64,000 nt of DNA from Eretmocerus hayati. Its lineage: Eukaryota; Arthropoda; Insecta; Hymenoptera; Aphelinidae. The stretch covers positions 62,754,454-62,818,453 of the forward strand of contig CM056742.1 of assembly GCA_029851415.1 (NCBI GenBank), given 5' to 3'. This document shows, in pieces, positions 52,081 through 64,000 of the stretch. The notes under the pieces are model-generated. The model ran no database searches and was not told the DNA's origin. It worked only from the letters and a program-made list of their open reading frames with translations. A program made the position numbers and the translations under genes. Position 1 is the stretch's first letter. The number at the start of each line of letters is the position of its first letter.

Positions 52081-54308
52081 ATTCTCGAAGATTTATACGT
52101 TTCCTTCAATACAAGCATAATTTTCGACATGCGAAGAAGTTTATCATTTTTCAACTACATCAAAACTCAAAGCAAGAAACATGTTCGGAAGGGTCAGAAT
52201 ATTCCCAATTTTTGAGATTCAGGTCAAATAATGGTATATGATGAATTCCACGCCAAAGCGACCTACGAAAAGGGGTCATCTCTCAGATTCTTTTTCAACC
52301 TTTTTCATTCGATTCTATGGCCCAAAATAGGAACTTCGGACCACCTATGGGGCCCAAAAAAAATTTCTTCTCTCCGTTGCACGCACATCCGTCAACAGAC
52401 CGAAAATTTATCGTGTAAAAATCGATGCTCTTTCATTCACAAAAATGGGAATATTCCGAGTTTTTGAATAGCTGTCGATTCGCGGGTTGCGGCATCTGAA
52501 AGGGCATCAAAAAACTCATCGAAAACATTGTCGGAGATTCCTTCTCTGTGATTTTGGGGCCTCCTGGAGGCAAAAGAGTGTTTTTCACTAAAATGTTGAT
52601 TTCTCAAAAAGCCATTTTTTTTTTTATTTTCTTCAAATCATATTCTTGACGTGAAATTCTGCGTTATTTCGAAAAAAATGAGTTTCAGAGGAGTTTGGGG
52701 CGATCTAAGTGACTTATGTGCCATTTTTTGGAAATTCGATTTTTTCGGTTTCAGAAAAAGGCGATTCTCTGCGCATGCGCACAAACGTAGACTTTTGAGA
52801 CCACTTTCAATGGAAAGCTGACAAAATTTCCTATAAGAGGACTACCCGCAAAGTTGAAATTCATGCACTGAAACGCGATCTGCAAGGATTGCTTATGTCG
52901 AATCAAAATCACATGAAAATTCAGCCCATTAACGCCTTCGTGGCGCCTGCTGCGATGACACATTTACGAGATCTTCTCGGGACTCAATTTTGAGTACGAA
53001 AATGACCTGAAAAAAATTCGGACCACATGGTTTCAACGTAAAATCGTATGAACTTTCAAAATATGCGATGAAAACCCCTGTTTGAGGCAAACCCGAGGTG
53101 CTACATTCAATTTTTCGCAATTTAGAATGTAAAATATCGCATTTTTGGCAAAAAACGGAATGTAGCACCTCGGGTTCGTCTCAAACGGGGTTTTCCACCG
53201 CATATTTTGAAAGTTCATACAATTCACGTTGAAACCATGTGGTCCGAATTTTTTTCAGGTCAATTTCGTACTCTTAATTGAGTCCCGAGAAGATCTCGTA
53301 AATGTGTCATCTCAGCAGGCGCCGTGAAGGCGTTAATGGGCTGAATTCTCATGTGATTTTGATTCGACATAATTAATCCATGCAGATCGCGTTTCAGTGC
53401 ATGAATTTCAACTTTGCGGGTAGTCATTTTAGAGGAAATTTTGTCAGCTTCCCATTGAAAGTGGTCCCGAAAGTCTACGTTTGTGCGCATGCGCAGAAAA
53501 TCGCCTTTTTCTGAAACCGAAAAAATCGAATTTTCAAAATATCGCTCATAAGTCACTTGGATCGCCCCAAACTTCTCTGAAACCCATTTTTTCGGAAGAA
53601 CGCGAAATTTTACGTCACATATATGATTTGAAGGAAATAAAAGAAATGGCTTTTTGAGAAATCAACATTTTCGTGAAAAACACTCTTTTGCCTCCAGGAG
53701 GCCCCCAAATCACAGAGAAGGAATTTCCGACAATGTTTTCGATAGGTTTTTTGATGCCCTTTCAGATGCCGCAACCCGCAAATCGGCAGCTATTCAAAAA
53801 CTCGAAATATTCCCATTTTCGTGAATAAAAGAGCATCGATTTTTACACGATAAATTTTCGGTCTGTTGACGGATGTGCGTGCAACGGAGAGGAGAAACTT
53901 TTTTTGGGCCCCATAGGTGGTCCGGGGTTCCTATTTTGGGCCATAGAATCGAATGGAAAAGGTTAAAAAAGAATCTGAGAGATGACCCCTTTTCATAGGT
54001 CGCTTTGGCGTGGAATTCATCATAGGAAAAATTTTATGGAAGTTTTGATATTTGACTCGAGGGTGAGTGACACTCGCACTGACAAGTACAATCTCGAGTT
54101 CGCGATGCCTCGCTCAACAGTCTCGATGAAAGTTCTATTACTCTTTCCCTATTGCATCATTCGATCTGAATCTTGGATTTTAATCCAATTCTGACTCTTC
54201 CGAACAACTTCCTCGCTTTGAGTTTTGCTATAGTTGAAAACTGAATAACTTCCTCGCATGTCGAAAATCGTGCTGGCAAGGAACGAACCCGTGTAAATGT
54301 TGAAGAAT
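52081..54308. mobile_element. 2.2-kb near-perfect palindrome
   Basis: Arms 52081-53125 and 53135-54308 are inverted copies with only a few bases of spacer, centred in the stretch between AACCCGAGGTGCTACATTC and GAATGTAGCACCTCGGGTT. Arm differences are scattered substitutions and short indels. No reading frame of note. A foldback element, or the scar of hairpin-mediated inverted duplication; its transcript would be one long hairpin. Confidence 0.8.
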
Positions 54309-54639
54309 GCTATGATTTTTCTGATTCTTTTGACACGGTGATTCATCACAAAACTCCGACTTTGTGAGAGCAGTGCTCTCCAGCTATATATGTATGCAAA
54401 TTTTCAGATCATCCTATTGGGTGATTCCACGGTGGTCACGTGATAAGAACGCCGCGCGCCGTGGCTTGCGTATAGAAGAAACTGCCGGGGTCTTTTGCTT
54501 TCGTTCATCGGAGAGTTTAGTGAGAATCGCCCAACTTGTGAGGTACGACTTACCCGGCTCTACGAAGCAAAGCGTGTCAAAGCAAGTTAGGCAGTAGCTA
54601 CTCGTCACTTCAGCGTCTCCTACCTTTTTCTCCTCTCCG
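54309..54639. other. Unassigned DNA
   Basis: No recognised content between the palindrome and the next BEL/Pao relic; may include more of that relic. Confidence 0.4.
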
Positions 54640-55372
54640 TGTGAGAATGTTCAATAAAATCGATATTTGGATGATTTTTCAGCGCAGGGAGAGACCATAG
54701 AGGGAGTGAAGGAAGCAGAAGAACAGACTCCTGGCATCCTTGTTTCAGCTTGCATATTTGTGGATAAATAGGCAGCGAATCATTTTTTGTTGCCAGGGAC
54801 ATCTGATTCACTCCAGACCAAAGAACTGAATGACAAAGGAAAAGTCTCTACTCTAGGTCGGGATTGGGGTGCAAGGATTTCAGGTTTCTCCAAAAAGTCT
54901 GGGTTGCAGTATAGGTCTAAGGTAAAGCAATTCAAAGACTAGAGGATCAATCGATGGCTTGGCACTACGAAAGCAACGTCGTGGCATCTCCATAGTTTCT
55001 GTGACGCATCTAAACGAGCTAATGCAGTTACTCTGTGCGTCTCCATCCCGGGAGGGAAAGGATCATCACAGATTCTCGTCACTCAGTCGAAAGTTGCTCG
55101 CCTGGAGGTAGTAAGCTTGCATAAATTGAAACTGAGTGGTGCTGTTTTGCTGGATAACTTAATGATGGGTACTCCCCAACTAGAGTCGCAGCGAGAACAA
55201 AGTCACTGTTGGAGTGATCCCAAAGTTTCCTCGCTTGGCTACGTGCTCATCCTCCCAAGTGGCAACCCTACGTAACGAAATGCATTAGTGAAATAACAAG
55301 TAATCTTTCTCAGGCTAAATGGCGTCATGTGCGATCACAGGACAAGTCAGCGGATCTTGCAACTAGCGGGGG
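54640..55372 (+). pseudogene. BEL/Pao pol relic, RT end and RNase H
   Basis: Reads YLDDFSAQGETIEGVKEAEE (RT active site YLDD), then ATSWHLHSFCDASKRANAVT, VTQSKVARLEVVSLHKLKLS, HCWSDPKVSSLGYVL and AKWRHVRSQDKSADLATSG, all in BEL/Pao order. Several stops and frame changes. Interrupted at 55372 by TIR element X and resumed at 57205. Confidence 0.85.
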
Positions 55373-57204
55373 ACTGTACAACGATCACGTAAGCATGTCG
55401 GTGGGTGGGTGGTGCAGAAAATTCTTACGAGTTCTTACATGCTGAAAGTTGGGTAGTGCGACTTCTTACGTAAAATTTTTGGTACTTCATCCAGTCGGCT
55501 ATCATATAAATATTATCGTGCAGAGATATGTCTTTGAAATGACGACGACTATATTATACCGCGGTATCGCATGCCACGACCATTCGAAGTCGAGCTGGTG
55601 TACTCTGACACCCTATCGCGATAATTCTCGGAAGGTGTTTTTGTGACAGGGCTCGATCTCGAATCTATATTAAAATACTCCACCGCGTGTATCCAAGGCG
55701 AAGCGGACATATTGAAGGCTCTACCTGGTCCCAATTGTTCATGAATATGGCGATCAGGCAAACGTCTTTGAGTCGTCCGCTGAGACGGTCCATCATACCT
55801 ATAGTCACTTGTTTCAATGTGCTGTCGAGAGCTCAGATCGATTAGCCTCCGATTTGCACTCGTGGCGATCATTTGACCACGTGTTGTGGCAAATCAAATC
55901 TGGGTTCGTGCGTGAGCAGTAATATTTTGTTTGTTGTTGCCCCCGGCTGAATTGAGGTATAATGAGGGAGGAAAAAAGCAAAATCGTCGATCAAGATCAG
56001 TTACACCAAGAATATCATGAGTGCTACTAACGTTTCCATTCTGGCATGACTGGGGGTAAGACTCGACCTAAGTTTGCGGAGAAATAGAGGCTTTTGAGAA
56101 TTCAATACGAAGAACGAGACGAGCAAATAAGAACTTTCGCAAACTGTAAAATGGCAAAGTGGAAGGAAGGTATCAAGAGGAGATCGGAGCCGTTTGAGGC
56201 ATACTCCCCACATAAGAATGTGAGTGTCACATTGTTCACCTCCACATTACTCGTGATTAGGAGGAATAGCTCCGAATCGAACTCGAAATCGTTAGACTTG
56301 GCCTTTTTCCTTCCTGAGAGAGAGAAGAGAGATTCGACACATCATATCGCGTCTCGAGAAGTATCATCTTATGATCAAAATCCTCGGTGATCTCGGAGCT
56401 GAAATCTTCAGTAGTGGAACTGAAACCATGGGCTCAGTATCACGTCTGACTTTGCGTTCAATATCAAAATAGCCGTTCTGGATATCTTACACGAATACTT
56501 ACTACTTATTGGGCTAATCTTCAGAACCGCTTGAAATTCAACTTGGAGCTCGTAAGCAATGGAGAATATTTCCTCGGTGGAAGACGCGGGGAAATTGCTA
56601 ACTTTTTCTTTCGTATGCATGCTGGTGAGTTTCGTGATTCGATTCGATTGATTCCTTCCTGAATGTTTCAGAACAGAAAAAAAAATTCTGGTGACGAAAT
56701 TTTGGTGTCAGAATGTCTCAATGCTCTTCTCGTGTATTTTTTGTAGAAAACGAATTCGAACCCAGTTTTGCGCCTGTACGTCACGAGTTTTTTTACAAAC
56801 TGCGAAGAACTGATTTTCCTGAAACAGCGTTATTTTCTGGTAATTTGATGAACTGATAGTTCTAATAGCACTCCCCCGTAGCGTGGCAAGAGCGTATCAA
56901 AACAATGATTCCCCACGTATTTTGACCGATGAACACGATAACACTTGTTTCAGAGGCATGCGTTTGAATCGAATACCAAGCTGATTTTCTCAGTCGCTAT
57001 CAGTAAAATTTGTATTCAAAAGATTGAATTGTCATGCGTATTCTATTTTCATTCAAATACAAGCACCATATACTTTATACATGTACAAAATCTTACGTCC
57101 GAAAATGGGTGGGTGGTGAGACTCAATCTAACGGCCTCTTACCGGAGGTGGGTGGATGGTCGAACATAGCGAAAAATTTGCTTACGTAATTAATGTATAG
57201 TCCC
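55370..57204. mobile_element. TIR DNA transposon X, non-autonomous
   Basis: About 1.83 kb. Left end GGGACTGTACAACGATCACG (TAAGCA), right end the complement of GGGACTATACATTAATTACG (TAAGCA). GGTGGGTGG blocks lie just inside both ends. It interrupts a BEL/Pao RNase H relic, with recognisable BEL sequence on both sides. No transposase-like frame. The right third is shared, inverted, with 46141-46926. Target duplication not resolved because of a G/C run at each junction. Confidence 0.7.
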
Positions 57205-57248
57205 CGACTGCACTGTTCCGCAGCTGGAAGATTTGGACTTGTGGTAGA
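57205..57248 (+). pseudogene. BEL/Pao fragment after element X
   Basis: Reads TVPQLEDLDLW-stop, the same segment as 46052-46141 on the other strand, and ends at the boundary of the next foldback. Confidence 0.6.
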
Positions 57249-57549
57249 GTCCGCCCATTTTGCCTATGAGCCGGCTACACCAAGGTACTTCAGCTGGTCT
57301 GCAGGTGGCGTGGCAGTCTAGTCTCGGTGGGAATAATAAGTTTCCCTCCCAAGCAACGCAAGTTCAGCCCTATCTCCTCGACCCTGCTTCCCAAGTCATC
57401 ATTATGGTATCCAAACCCGTTCTCACCCTAATTCAGATGTCAAATTTGAGATAAGTTTTGCCCTGAGAGCTGGAGAATCAGTTTTTTGTAGGAAAAATAT
57501 TCCCTCGAGATCATGTTGATCTCTTAAGGACTTGGAAATAGGGCCGGGA

Positions 57550-57680
57550 CTTTTATTCGGATTTTCAAACTATCCGAACTATCCGAATACTCGGATATTC
57601 GGGTTCGGGGAAAAAGTCCGGACGGATCCGAATACTCGGATAGTATCCGGATATCCGGATATTAGGATCCGTCCGAGTTT
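57550..57680. repeat. TATCCGGATA motif cluster
   Basis: Short palindromic units ATCCGGATATCCGGAT and ATACTCGGATA repeat in imperfect tandem. Equivalent clusters lie at about 58095-58250, 62325-62480 and 62920-63035, symmetric in the two arms. Confidence 0.75.
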
Positions 57681-58909
57681 TATAGTCGAATTGGTAATGA
57701 AATCATAGATGAACTGATAAAAACATCAACTAAGTGTGTATCAGATCTATGGGATCGGTTCCAGCCCGTTAATCCATTACTGGCAAGTGGTCAACCGGTA
57801 TCTCTGTCTCTCCCTTCCGTCCTCTATGTTTCTCGAAAACATGGGAGCTTCCATGAATGCGGTTCGGGAGAATTTTATTATTTCAAAACCTCCGTCTCTG
57901 ATAAGATTCCTCAAAAGTACAATTGCTGACTCACACATGGAGCGTGAGAAATCGGGAGACGAACTCTTCCCTTCCCTCCTGAAACCCCTTAGTTATTTTT
58001 GGACGTTCTCTTTGTGATAGAGATGCATATTAAGAATACCAATCTTAAGAAATCCAATACCAATATGTGTCATCCTGATCACGAAACAGATTTGAGAGTT
58101 CAGATGCTATCCGAGAATCCGGATACTCCGAATTGTCCGGGAGTACACGGATATTCGGATACTATCCGGATAGTGAATCCGTCCGGATCTCTTCAATCTA
58201 AGCGGATATTCGGATAATTATCCGGATATCCGGATCCACGGATATTCCCATACCCCCTCCCACTTTACTTTTTCCAAAAGTCTAACTTGGCGAGTATCAC
58301 CATCCTTTCCCCCCATAACTTCATCTGAGATCAAAGTATGAATTTCAATTCTTGGGGGTCATAAGATCAGGGGAAACATGTCGAGTAACTTTTTACCAAA
58401 ATTTAAACGTCAAACAAATGAAGAAAGATTGCAAAATATTTATTTCAATACTTGAGAGTCGTGAGATCAGGAAAAGTAGACAGACAGACTTTTGTTCGGC
58501 TCTTTGAGCTCTACCGTTTGATTGCCGATTCAGTCAAATCCGCTGAAAGCCAAAATCCCATCATTTATGGCGGGGTCCTTCCACTAGCGCGAAGCGATTC
58601 TCGAGAAAATTGGATTTTCGGCCCACCCCAACGGACACTGTGATTCACTCGTGGCACAACTCGGGTTGCACTGACGACGTTGACTCCTGGGTTACCAGGC
58701 GGAGGAACGGTAACTTGCGATGGGACGCGTAACTGAGTGGCGGCCATCCCTCGAGTGCGGGCCGGCGACGCGTGGCTTGGCTTCCGCCCGCGACGGGAGC
58801 GCTGCGCTAGCCCGTAAGTCGGACCAGGAGGTACTGCCATCTGGTGATGGCGGGATCAACCGGCCCGTTCGAATTCTCAAATCGTGCTGCAACGAGCCTC
58901 GTTGCAAGC

Positions 58910-60480
58910 TCAATCATGCGGGTCAGCTAGATCAAGGCGATTCAAATGACTCCAATCCATACTGGAGTTGATTGGTTTGCGGGGCAACAGAATGGAAACT
59001 CTTTCGAAAACGAGTGCGGAAAAAATCGGAGTGAAATCGGGATTTCGCGATGATTTCCAACAGAGCGATATCTTGCTCTGAGATACAGCGTTTGTTGTGG
59101 CTCCAGAGCCATTAACGACAACATGAATGGAGTCACGCTTCAATGATAAAGATTGAGCAACAAATTCAGATACCACCTATTGCTCTGCGCGGAACACAAG
59201 CAATGCCCGCGCCATTATGGACAAGCCATGTTCTGACTCAAGAATCACAACGGCAGAAGCTTGATTCTGCCGGTTGCTGCAAGATGTCGAAGAATTTTTT
59301 GTAGTCTCCATTAGAGTCACATGCGTGATCGGTTTCCCAGAAGCAGATGATGAAGACTGCCCTTCAGATTTCAAGCCTCGGCTGATGAACCTTGGTATGG
59401 CGCGTTTCACTACAAACAAAGCACGGAAATTCGGATTAGCAGGCATCAACCTTGCGATGAGTGCTCAGGCGATTGAGGCTTGAACCCTCCAGTACAGCTA
59501 ACTGCTCGCGCTTGGACTGAAGGAGAGGGCGAAATTCCTCGCATCCACTAATTAATGGGCTCCTTGACGGATGACACAAAGACCAGTTCCCTTTGCTGGG
59601 TTTCGAGACGTAACAGCCATTGAGGCTCATTCCGATTCGGAATGAGAATTCGATCCCTTTGAATGTATCTCTAATAGTTTTGCCGTGCAATTAAATCACG
59701 ATCTAGCAGAAAAACCGACCTCGACCACGTCCAAGATCTTGATTTTGTCTTTCAAGAATTTCTCGAAAGCAGAAAATGCGGGAAACTCGCCATCTTTGAT
59801 TTTTGCAACTATAACGCTTCACCATACTTCCTCACTCCTCACACTTCATTCCATAGTGTTCTATTGAGATATAAGACGCAACTGTAGTAGGATGAGTAGG
59901 ACCGGAGTGGGTACCTCGAGCACCGGCGATTGGTTAGAAAAAGAACGAGATTCACGTCTCATAAGAATTGCATTCTGCAGTGTTACTTCATCAGAATCAA
60001 GTTTGCCGCACCTCATTCGAAATCACTTGGGATGAGTTTCGAAATTGACCAAACGTTGGGGAATGATATCGAGATCAGCATGATTTAGACGTTCGGAAAG
60101 CTCCGATTTGTTGAAGTTGCCTTTTCCAGGAATGAGATATTGATGGGATATGTCAGCTCTACATTATCGAAATACAACTCCCTCCAGCTGATCTTGAAGT
60201 TCGTCTAAATACTCTTGGAGTTGAGCCAAGTAACGTTGGGGAAATATGTAGTGTTGCAGACTTAGGATCGCGGAAAGTTCAGGAGTGGCTCAACGGGGAG
60301 AATAACATGGGGTTGAGTGGGAGAATCCTCGATCTCACTCTTTCCAAAAAGCCCTCCACTGACTATTTCATTCTCACGTGAAAATGTTCCATTTATTATG
60401 TAGTTTGAGTGAGCGAGAGAATCTCCGATGCGCAAGCACCTTTGGGTTAAAGTCATTTCAAGCGGACAGTGTTTCTCGAC
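58910..60480 (-). pseudogene. BEL/Pao relic, Gag knuckles and protease
   Basis: Minus strand, from high to low positions: a Gag-like stretch near 60456-60260, a Cys/His cluster CHPSRSPLISGCEEFRPLLQ ... PCFVCSETRHTKVHQP (about 59600-59450), then a degraded protease and its flank SEFVAQSLSLKRDSI, ALVFERVSILLPRKP and SHLNRLDLADPHD (59160-58910). The order is that of BEL/Pao gag and protease. Many stops. Confidence 0.65.
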
Positions 60481-61626
60481 ATGATGGTCCTAGGCACTGA
60501 TCATTCGGCTCGAAGGATCAGAAGGAATCGAGATGTGCATTATAAACCACGCACAAGTGCACATCGCAAGCAATAGAGGAAAGTCGAGGTGAAACTCTGA
60601 AATGAACACTCGCGAGTTCCAGTTAACCGATATATGGTTTGCTCCATTCAGAGTAACCTAAGCTGAACTGAATCTAACGGGATTCCATGATCGAAGAAAA
60701 CCGAAACTCGGGGTCCGTCCGCGGCACGAAATGAATTTTGCGGTCCCGCATAAGGCAGGAACAACGCATGAGAACGAGATATAATTGCCACCTCTTTACT
60801 GCGCTGTGATCAAGAGCTAGTGGGCATATGTCAATTCCTAAATAGGTCTCATTAAGAGTTGTTTAGGGTTCATCTGATTCATTAAAATTATTATTATTGA
60901 AACAGAGTAGCACATTTACGCTCTTAGAGAGAACTGGTAAGTTAAACTTGGAGAAATGTAGGGCGAAGAAGTCAATCAACATAGAAACTGGATCCATACA
61001 TTCATCTGTATGTACTTTGAGGATCATTCTGTCTGGGATCAAAGCACTTTTCACATAACGCTATTGAATCTTCATTCTCAAAATGAGTTCCCACGGAGCA
61101 CTTGAACTTCTTAATGTGTCACAGATAATCAATGTCCTAGTTGAAATTTGTTTAAGTTTTTGGTTTTCAAATAGTGTTGAGAAACAGATGTATTGTCATA
61201 ATTCCATGTTTCATTTGTTAGTCACCCATTAGTTGGTCATTTTGGTGGTTGAGATCCTCTCTTCTTGGAGAGCGGGTGAACCAACTCGTGTAAGGAATTT
61301 TCACAATCCAGAAGTTTCGCTTCGACTAAAAACCTTGTACTATTAAAAGTAGAGTTGAGAGTCTTTGCATCAACTCAACTTGAATTTCATGAACTAATTC
61401 CAAGTTTTGCTATCAAAAACAAAAAGTTGTACTGCTCCAGATTCTGTTGCTTGGGATTCGAAAATATTTATCTTGGAACATAGCATACTGCTGTTCATTG
61501 GGGGATGGTTTTTAAGAATAAGATATGGATAAGTGTTTGTGGTCTTTCCACATGTTACTGTTCACAGCTTATATTTGTCAATCTGGGAATTTTTTATCAT
61601 TGCCATAGCACAGTCCTTAAATCTTC
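60481..61626. other. Unassigned DNA
   Basis: No gene recognised; may contain untranslated or LTR remains of the BEL/Pao copy. Confidence 0.4.
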
Positions 61627-62320
61627 CCCCCTCCCACTTCACTTTTTCCAAAAGTCTAGCTTGGCGAGTATCATCATCCTTTCTCCCATAACTTCATCTG
61701 AGATCAAAGTATGAATTTCATATCTTGAGGGTCATGAGATCAGGCGAAACATGTCGAGTAACTTTTTACCAAAATCTAAACGTCAAGCAAATGAAGAGAG
61801 ATTGCAAAATATTGATTTCAATTCTTGAGAGTCATGAGATCAGGAAAAGTATGTCGAGTAATTTATTTTGCAAAATCTGAATGTGAAATGCATGAAAAAT
61901 AATCGATTACATTACAACCTGATTATGTCTCTGTAAGTTTGACTGAACTTGAGTTACTCACCATCTTTACTGACTTCCAAACTGATGGTGAGGAACTCGA
62001 GTTGAGTCAAACTTACAGAGAGATAATTAGATTGTAATGTGATCGATTATTTTTCATGCATTTCACATTCAGATTTTGCAAAGAAGTTACTCGGCTTACT
62101 TTTCCTGATCTCATGACTCTCAAGAATTGAAATAAGTATTTTGCAATCTTTCTTCTTCTGTTTGACGTTTAAAATTTGTTAAAAAGTTACTCGACATGTT
62201 TCCCCTGATCTTATGACCCCCAAGAATTGAAATTCATACTTTGATCTCAGATAAAGTTATGGGGGTAAAGGATGGTGATACTCGCCAAGTTAGACTTTTG
62301 GAAAAAGTAAAGTGGGAGGG
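61627..62320. repeat. Inner palindrome of the 57-64 kb complex
   Basis: Arms 61627-61960 and about 61978-62320, centred near 61968 (CTCGAGTTGAGTCAAACTTA opposite TAAGTTTGACTGAACTTGAG). The same arm occurs a third time at 58255-58480. Confidence 0.8.
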
Positions 62321-63197
62321 GGTATGGGAATATCCGTGGATCCGGATATCCGGATGATCATCCGAATATCCGCTTAGATTGAAGAGATCCGGACGGATTA
62401 ACTATCCGGATAGTATCCGAATATCCGAATCCGAATATCCGTGTACTCCCGAACAATCCGGAGTATCCGGATTCTCGGATAGCATCTGAACTCTCAAATC
62501 TGTTTCGTGATCAGGATGACACATATTGGTATTGGATTTCTTAAGATTGGTATCTTAATATGCATCTCTATCACAAAGAGAACGTCCAAAAATAACTAAG
62601 GGGTTTCAGGAGGGAAGGGAAGAGTTCGTCTCCCGATTTCTCACGCTCCATGTGTGAGTCAGCAATTGTACTTTTGAGGAATCTTATCAGAGACGGAGGT
62701 TTTGAAATAATAAAATTCTCCCGAACCGCATTCATGGAAGCTCCCATGTTTTCGAGAGACATAGAGGACGGAAGGAGAGACAGAGATACCGGTTGACCAC
62801 TTGCCAGTAATGGATTAACGGGCTGGAACCGATCCTATAGATCTGATACACACTTGTTTGATGTTTTTATCAGTTCATCTATGCTTTCATTACCAATTCG
62901 ACTATAAAACTCGGACGGATCCAAATATCCGGATATCCGGATACTATCCGAGTATTCGGATCCGTCCGGACTTTTTCCCCGAACCCGAATATCCGAGTAT
63001 TCGGATAGTTCGGATAGTTTGAAAATCCGGATAAGAGTCCCGGCCCTACTTCCAAGTCCTTGAAAGATCAATATGATCTCGAAGGAGTATTTTTCCTACA
63101 AAAAACTGATTTTTCAGCTCTCAGGGCAAAACTTATCTCAAATTTGACATCTGAATTAGGGTGAGAGCGGGTTTGGATACCATAATAATGACTTGGG

Positions 63198-63793
63198 GAG
63201 GAATTTAGCTTCCATACCCCGGGTGCCTGGCTTTCACCTTCACCCCGGCTTGCTCCCATGGGCGCGGGGCAGGGATACGCCCTGACAGCGCGTCGGTTTG
63301 GAGGGTGGCCAACACCGAGCCAGGCTCGGTGATGACACAGCCCTCCTCCCCGACTACCGAATTCTGGGCTCAGCCCCCAGCATAAGGCCGATGCTCGCCC
63401 CTCGGTGGGGGGCTTTGGGACTCGTCTAGGCTTCCTGAGAGCCCAGGGAGTCCCTCGGGATGATGGATGAGTCTTTCGGGCTCGCATTGTTATCGCCCGA
63501 GGGCGATCCCAATTTGAGTCCCTAGACTCACCCACTCCCGTGGTGCCGGATGGAGATGTGCGGTCTCCTCGCTCCGGCGGGCGATAACTGGGGCCGGGGG
63601 GTCGTCACACCCCAGGGATGAGGCGCCATGGCCCAACCCCCCTTGCGGTTTTCGGGAGAAGTCAAAGCGCCGAGCACCAGTCTCGGAGCCAGTCTTCTCC
63701 CTACCGGCTTCGGGCCTAAGCCCGGGTACGGTGTCCCAGTAACTGGGGCCGGAGGGTCGTCACACCCCGGGACATATCGTCCCCCTTGCGGTC
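63198..63793. mobile_element. 596-bp GC-rich insertion with 14-bp target duplication
   Basis: Flanked by AATAATGACTTGGG (63184-63197 and 63794-63807). The opposite palindrome arm (57389-57413) has the uninterrupted site, which proves the insertion. The insert is far more GC-rich than its surroundings and contains two copies of AACTGGGGCCGG(A/G)GGGTCG followed by TCACACCCC. The long duplication suggests target-primed (non-LTR or SINE) insertion, although no A-tail is seen. Confidence 0.8.
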
Positions 63794-63950
63794 AATAATG
63801 ACTTGGGAAGCAGGGTCAAGGAGATAGGGCTGAACTTGCGTTGCTTGGGAGGAAAACTTATCATTCCCACCGAGACTAGACTGCCACGCCACCTGCAGAC
63901 CAGCTGAAGTACCTTGGTGTACCCGGCTCATAGGCGAAATGGGCAGACTC

Positions 63951-64000
63951 ATCGACAACTTGTCTTGTCAAAATTTGTAATTATCAAAACTAAACGTGGT
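63951..64000. other. Window end, unassigned
   Basis: Fifty bases beyond the foldback complex; nothing recognised. Confidence 0.3.

Larger units (their letters stand above)
57249..63950. mobile_element. Large foldback / inverted-repeat complex
   Basis: Outer arms 57249 to about 58485 and about 62097 to 63950. The arms begin GCCTATGAGCCGG and run through CAACGCAAGTTCAGCCC, clusters of TATCCGGATA motifs, and CCTCCCACTT..CTTTTTCCAAAAGTCTA. The right arm is longer because of a 596-bp insertion. The spacer holds a BEL/Pao gag-protease relic and a third copy of the inner arm segment (61627-61960). Confidence 0.75.

Noticed and set aside
63068..63535. 155-codon frame on minus
   Set aside because: It spans the border of the GC-rich insertion and has repetitive composition; no domain.
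1..64000. CRISPR array or bacterial-type operon
   Set aside because: No short regularly spaced direct repeats with unique spacers; introns and retroelements mark a eukaryotic genome.

Overview
The window looks like repeat-rich intergenic DNA from an arthropod, most likely an insect. It is AT-rich, the genes that can be read have short GT-AG introns (59 to 91 bp), and it is filled with Ty3/Gypsy, BEL/Pao, Penelope-like, R1-like and Polinton/Maverick elements. I see no ordinary single-copy host gene. Almost everything is a mobile element, often inserted into another mobile element.

Layout. Positions 1-8340 are a decayed BEL/Pao integrase (plus strand) split by a young, apparently intact Ty3/Gypsy element (230-7773, coding on minus). 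The Gypsy element has 1233-bp LTRs, an AGTT target duplication, a tRNA-Lys-type primer site and a textbook -1 frameshift signal between gag and pol. Positions 9811-13011 and 18047-20637 are two long foldback (near-palindromic) elements with related termini. Between them lie an R1-like endonuclease relic, a 5S-rRNA-like segment and a field of diverged sub-repeats. A second BEL/Pao relic (minus strand, 21110-22372, resuming at 46052-46141) was split by a 23.7-kb Polinton/Maverick with about 210-bp terminal inverted repeats.

The Polinton (22373-46051) carries recognisable PolB, packaging ATPase, PLA2-like minor protein, adenain-like protease, two capsid-type proteins and a chromodomain integrase, plus several element-specific genes. 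Unusual cargo is a class I ribonucleotide reductase small subunit (41030-42177) and a candidate OB-fold protein with a PPPPY motif (43052-43513). Several genes have credible spliced structures. The element is dead: PolB has two nonsense codons, a frameshift, a Penelope-like insertion carrying a hammerhead-like motif and a transposon in an intron; most other enzymes have frameshifts or lack a catalytic residue. Two inverted copies of a Helentron-like repeat (one in a PolB intron, one inside the PLA2 gene) and a TA-flanked MITE can be delimited because empty sites can be inferred.

From 46 kb to the end the sequence is a graveyard of long inverted repeats (47345-52045 with a tRNA-like gene in each arm, 52081-54308 with almost no spacer, 57249-63950), a TIR transposon seen in two copies at the same BEL position, and more BEL/Pao fragments. 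How the genes work together: the Polinton set would once have supported protein-primed replication (PolB), packaging (ATPase), capsid building and maturation (capsid proteins, PLA2-like protein, protease) and insertion (integrase); the reductase subunit would have supplied deoxyribonucleotides together with a large subunit, which is not present in this window.
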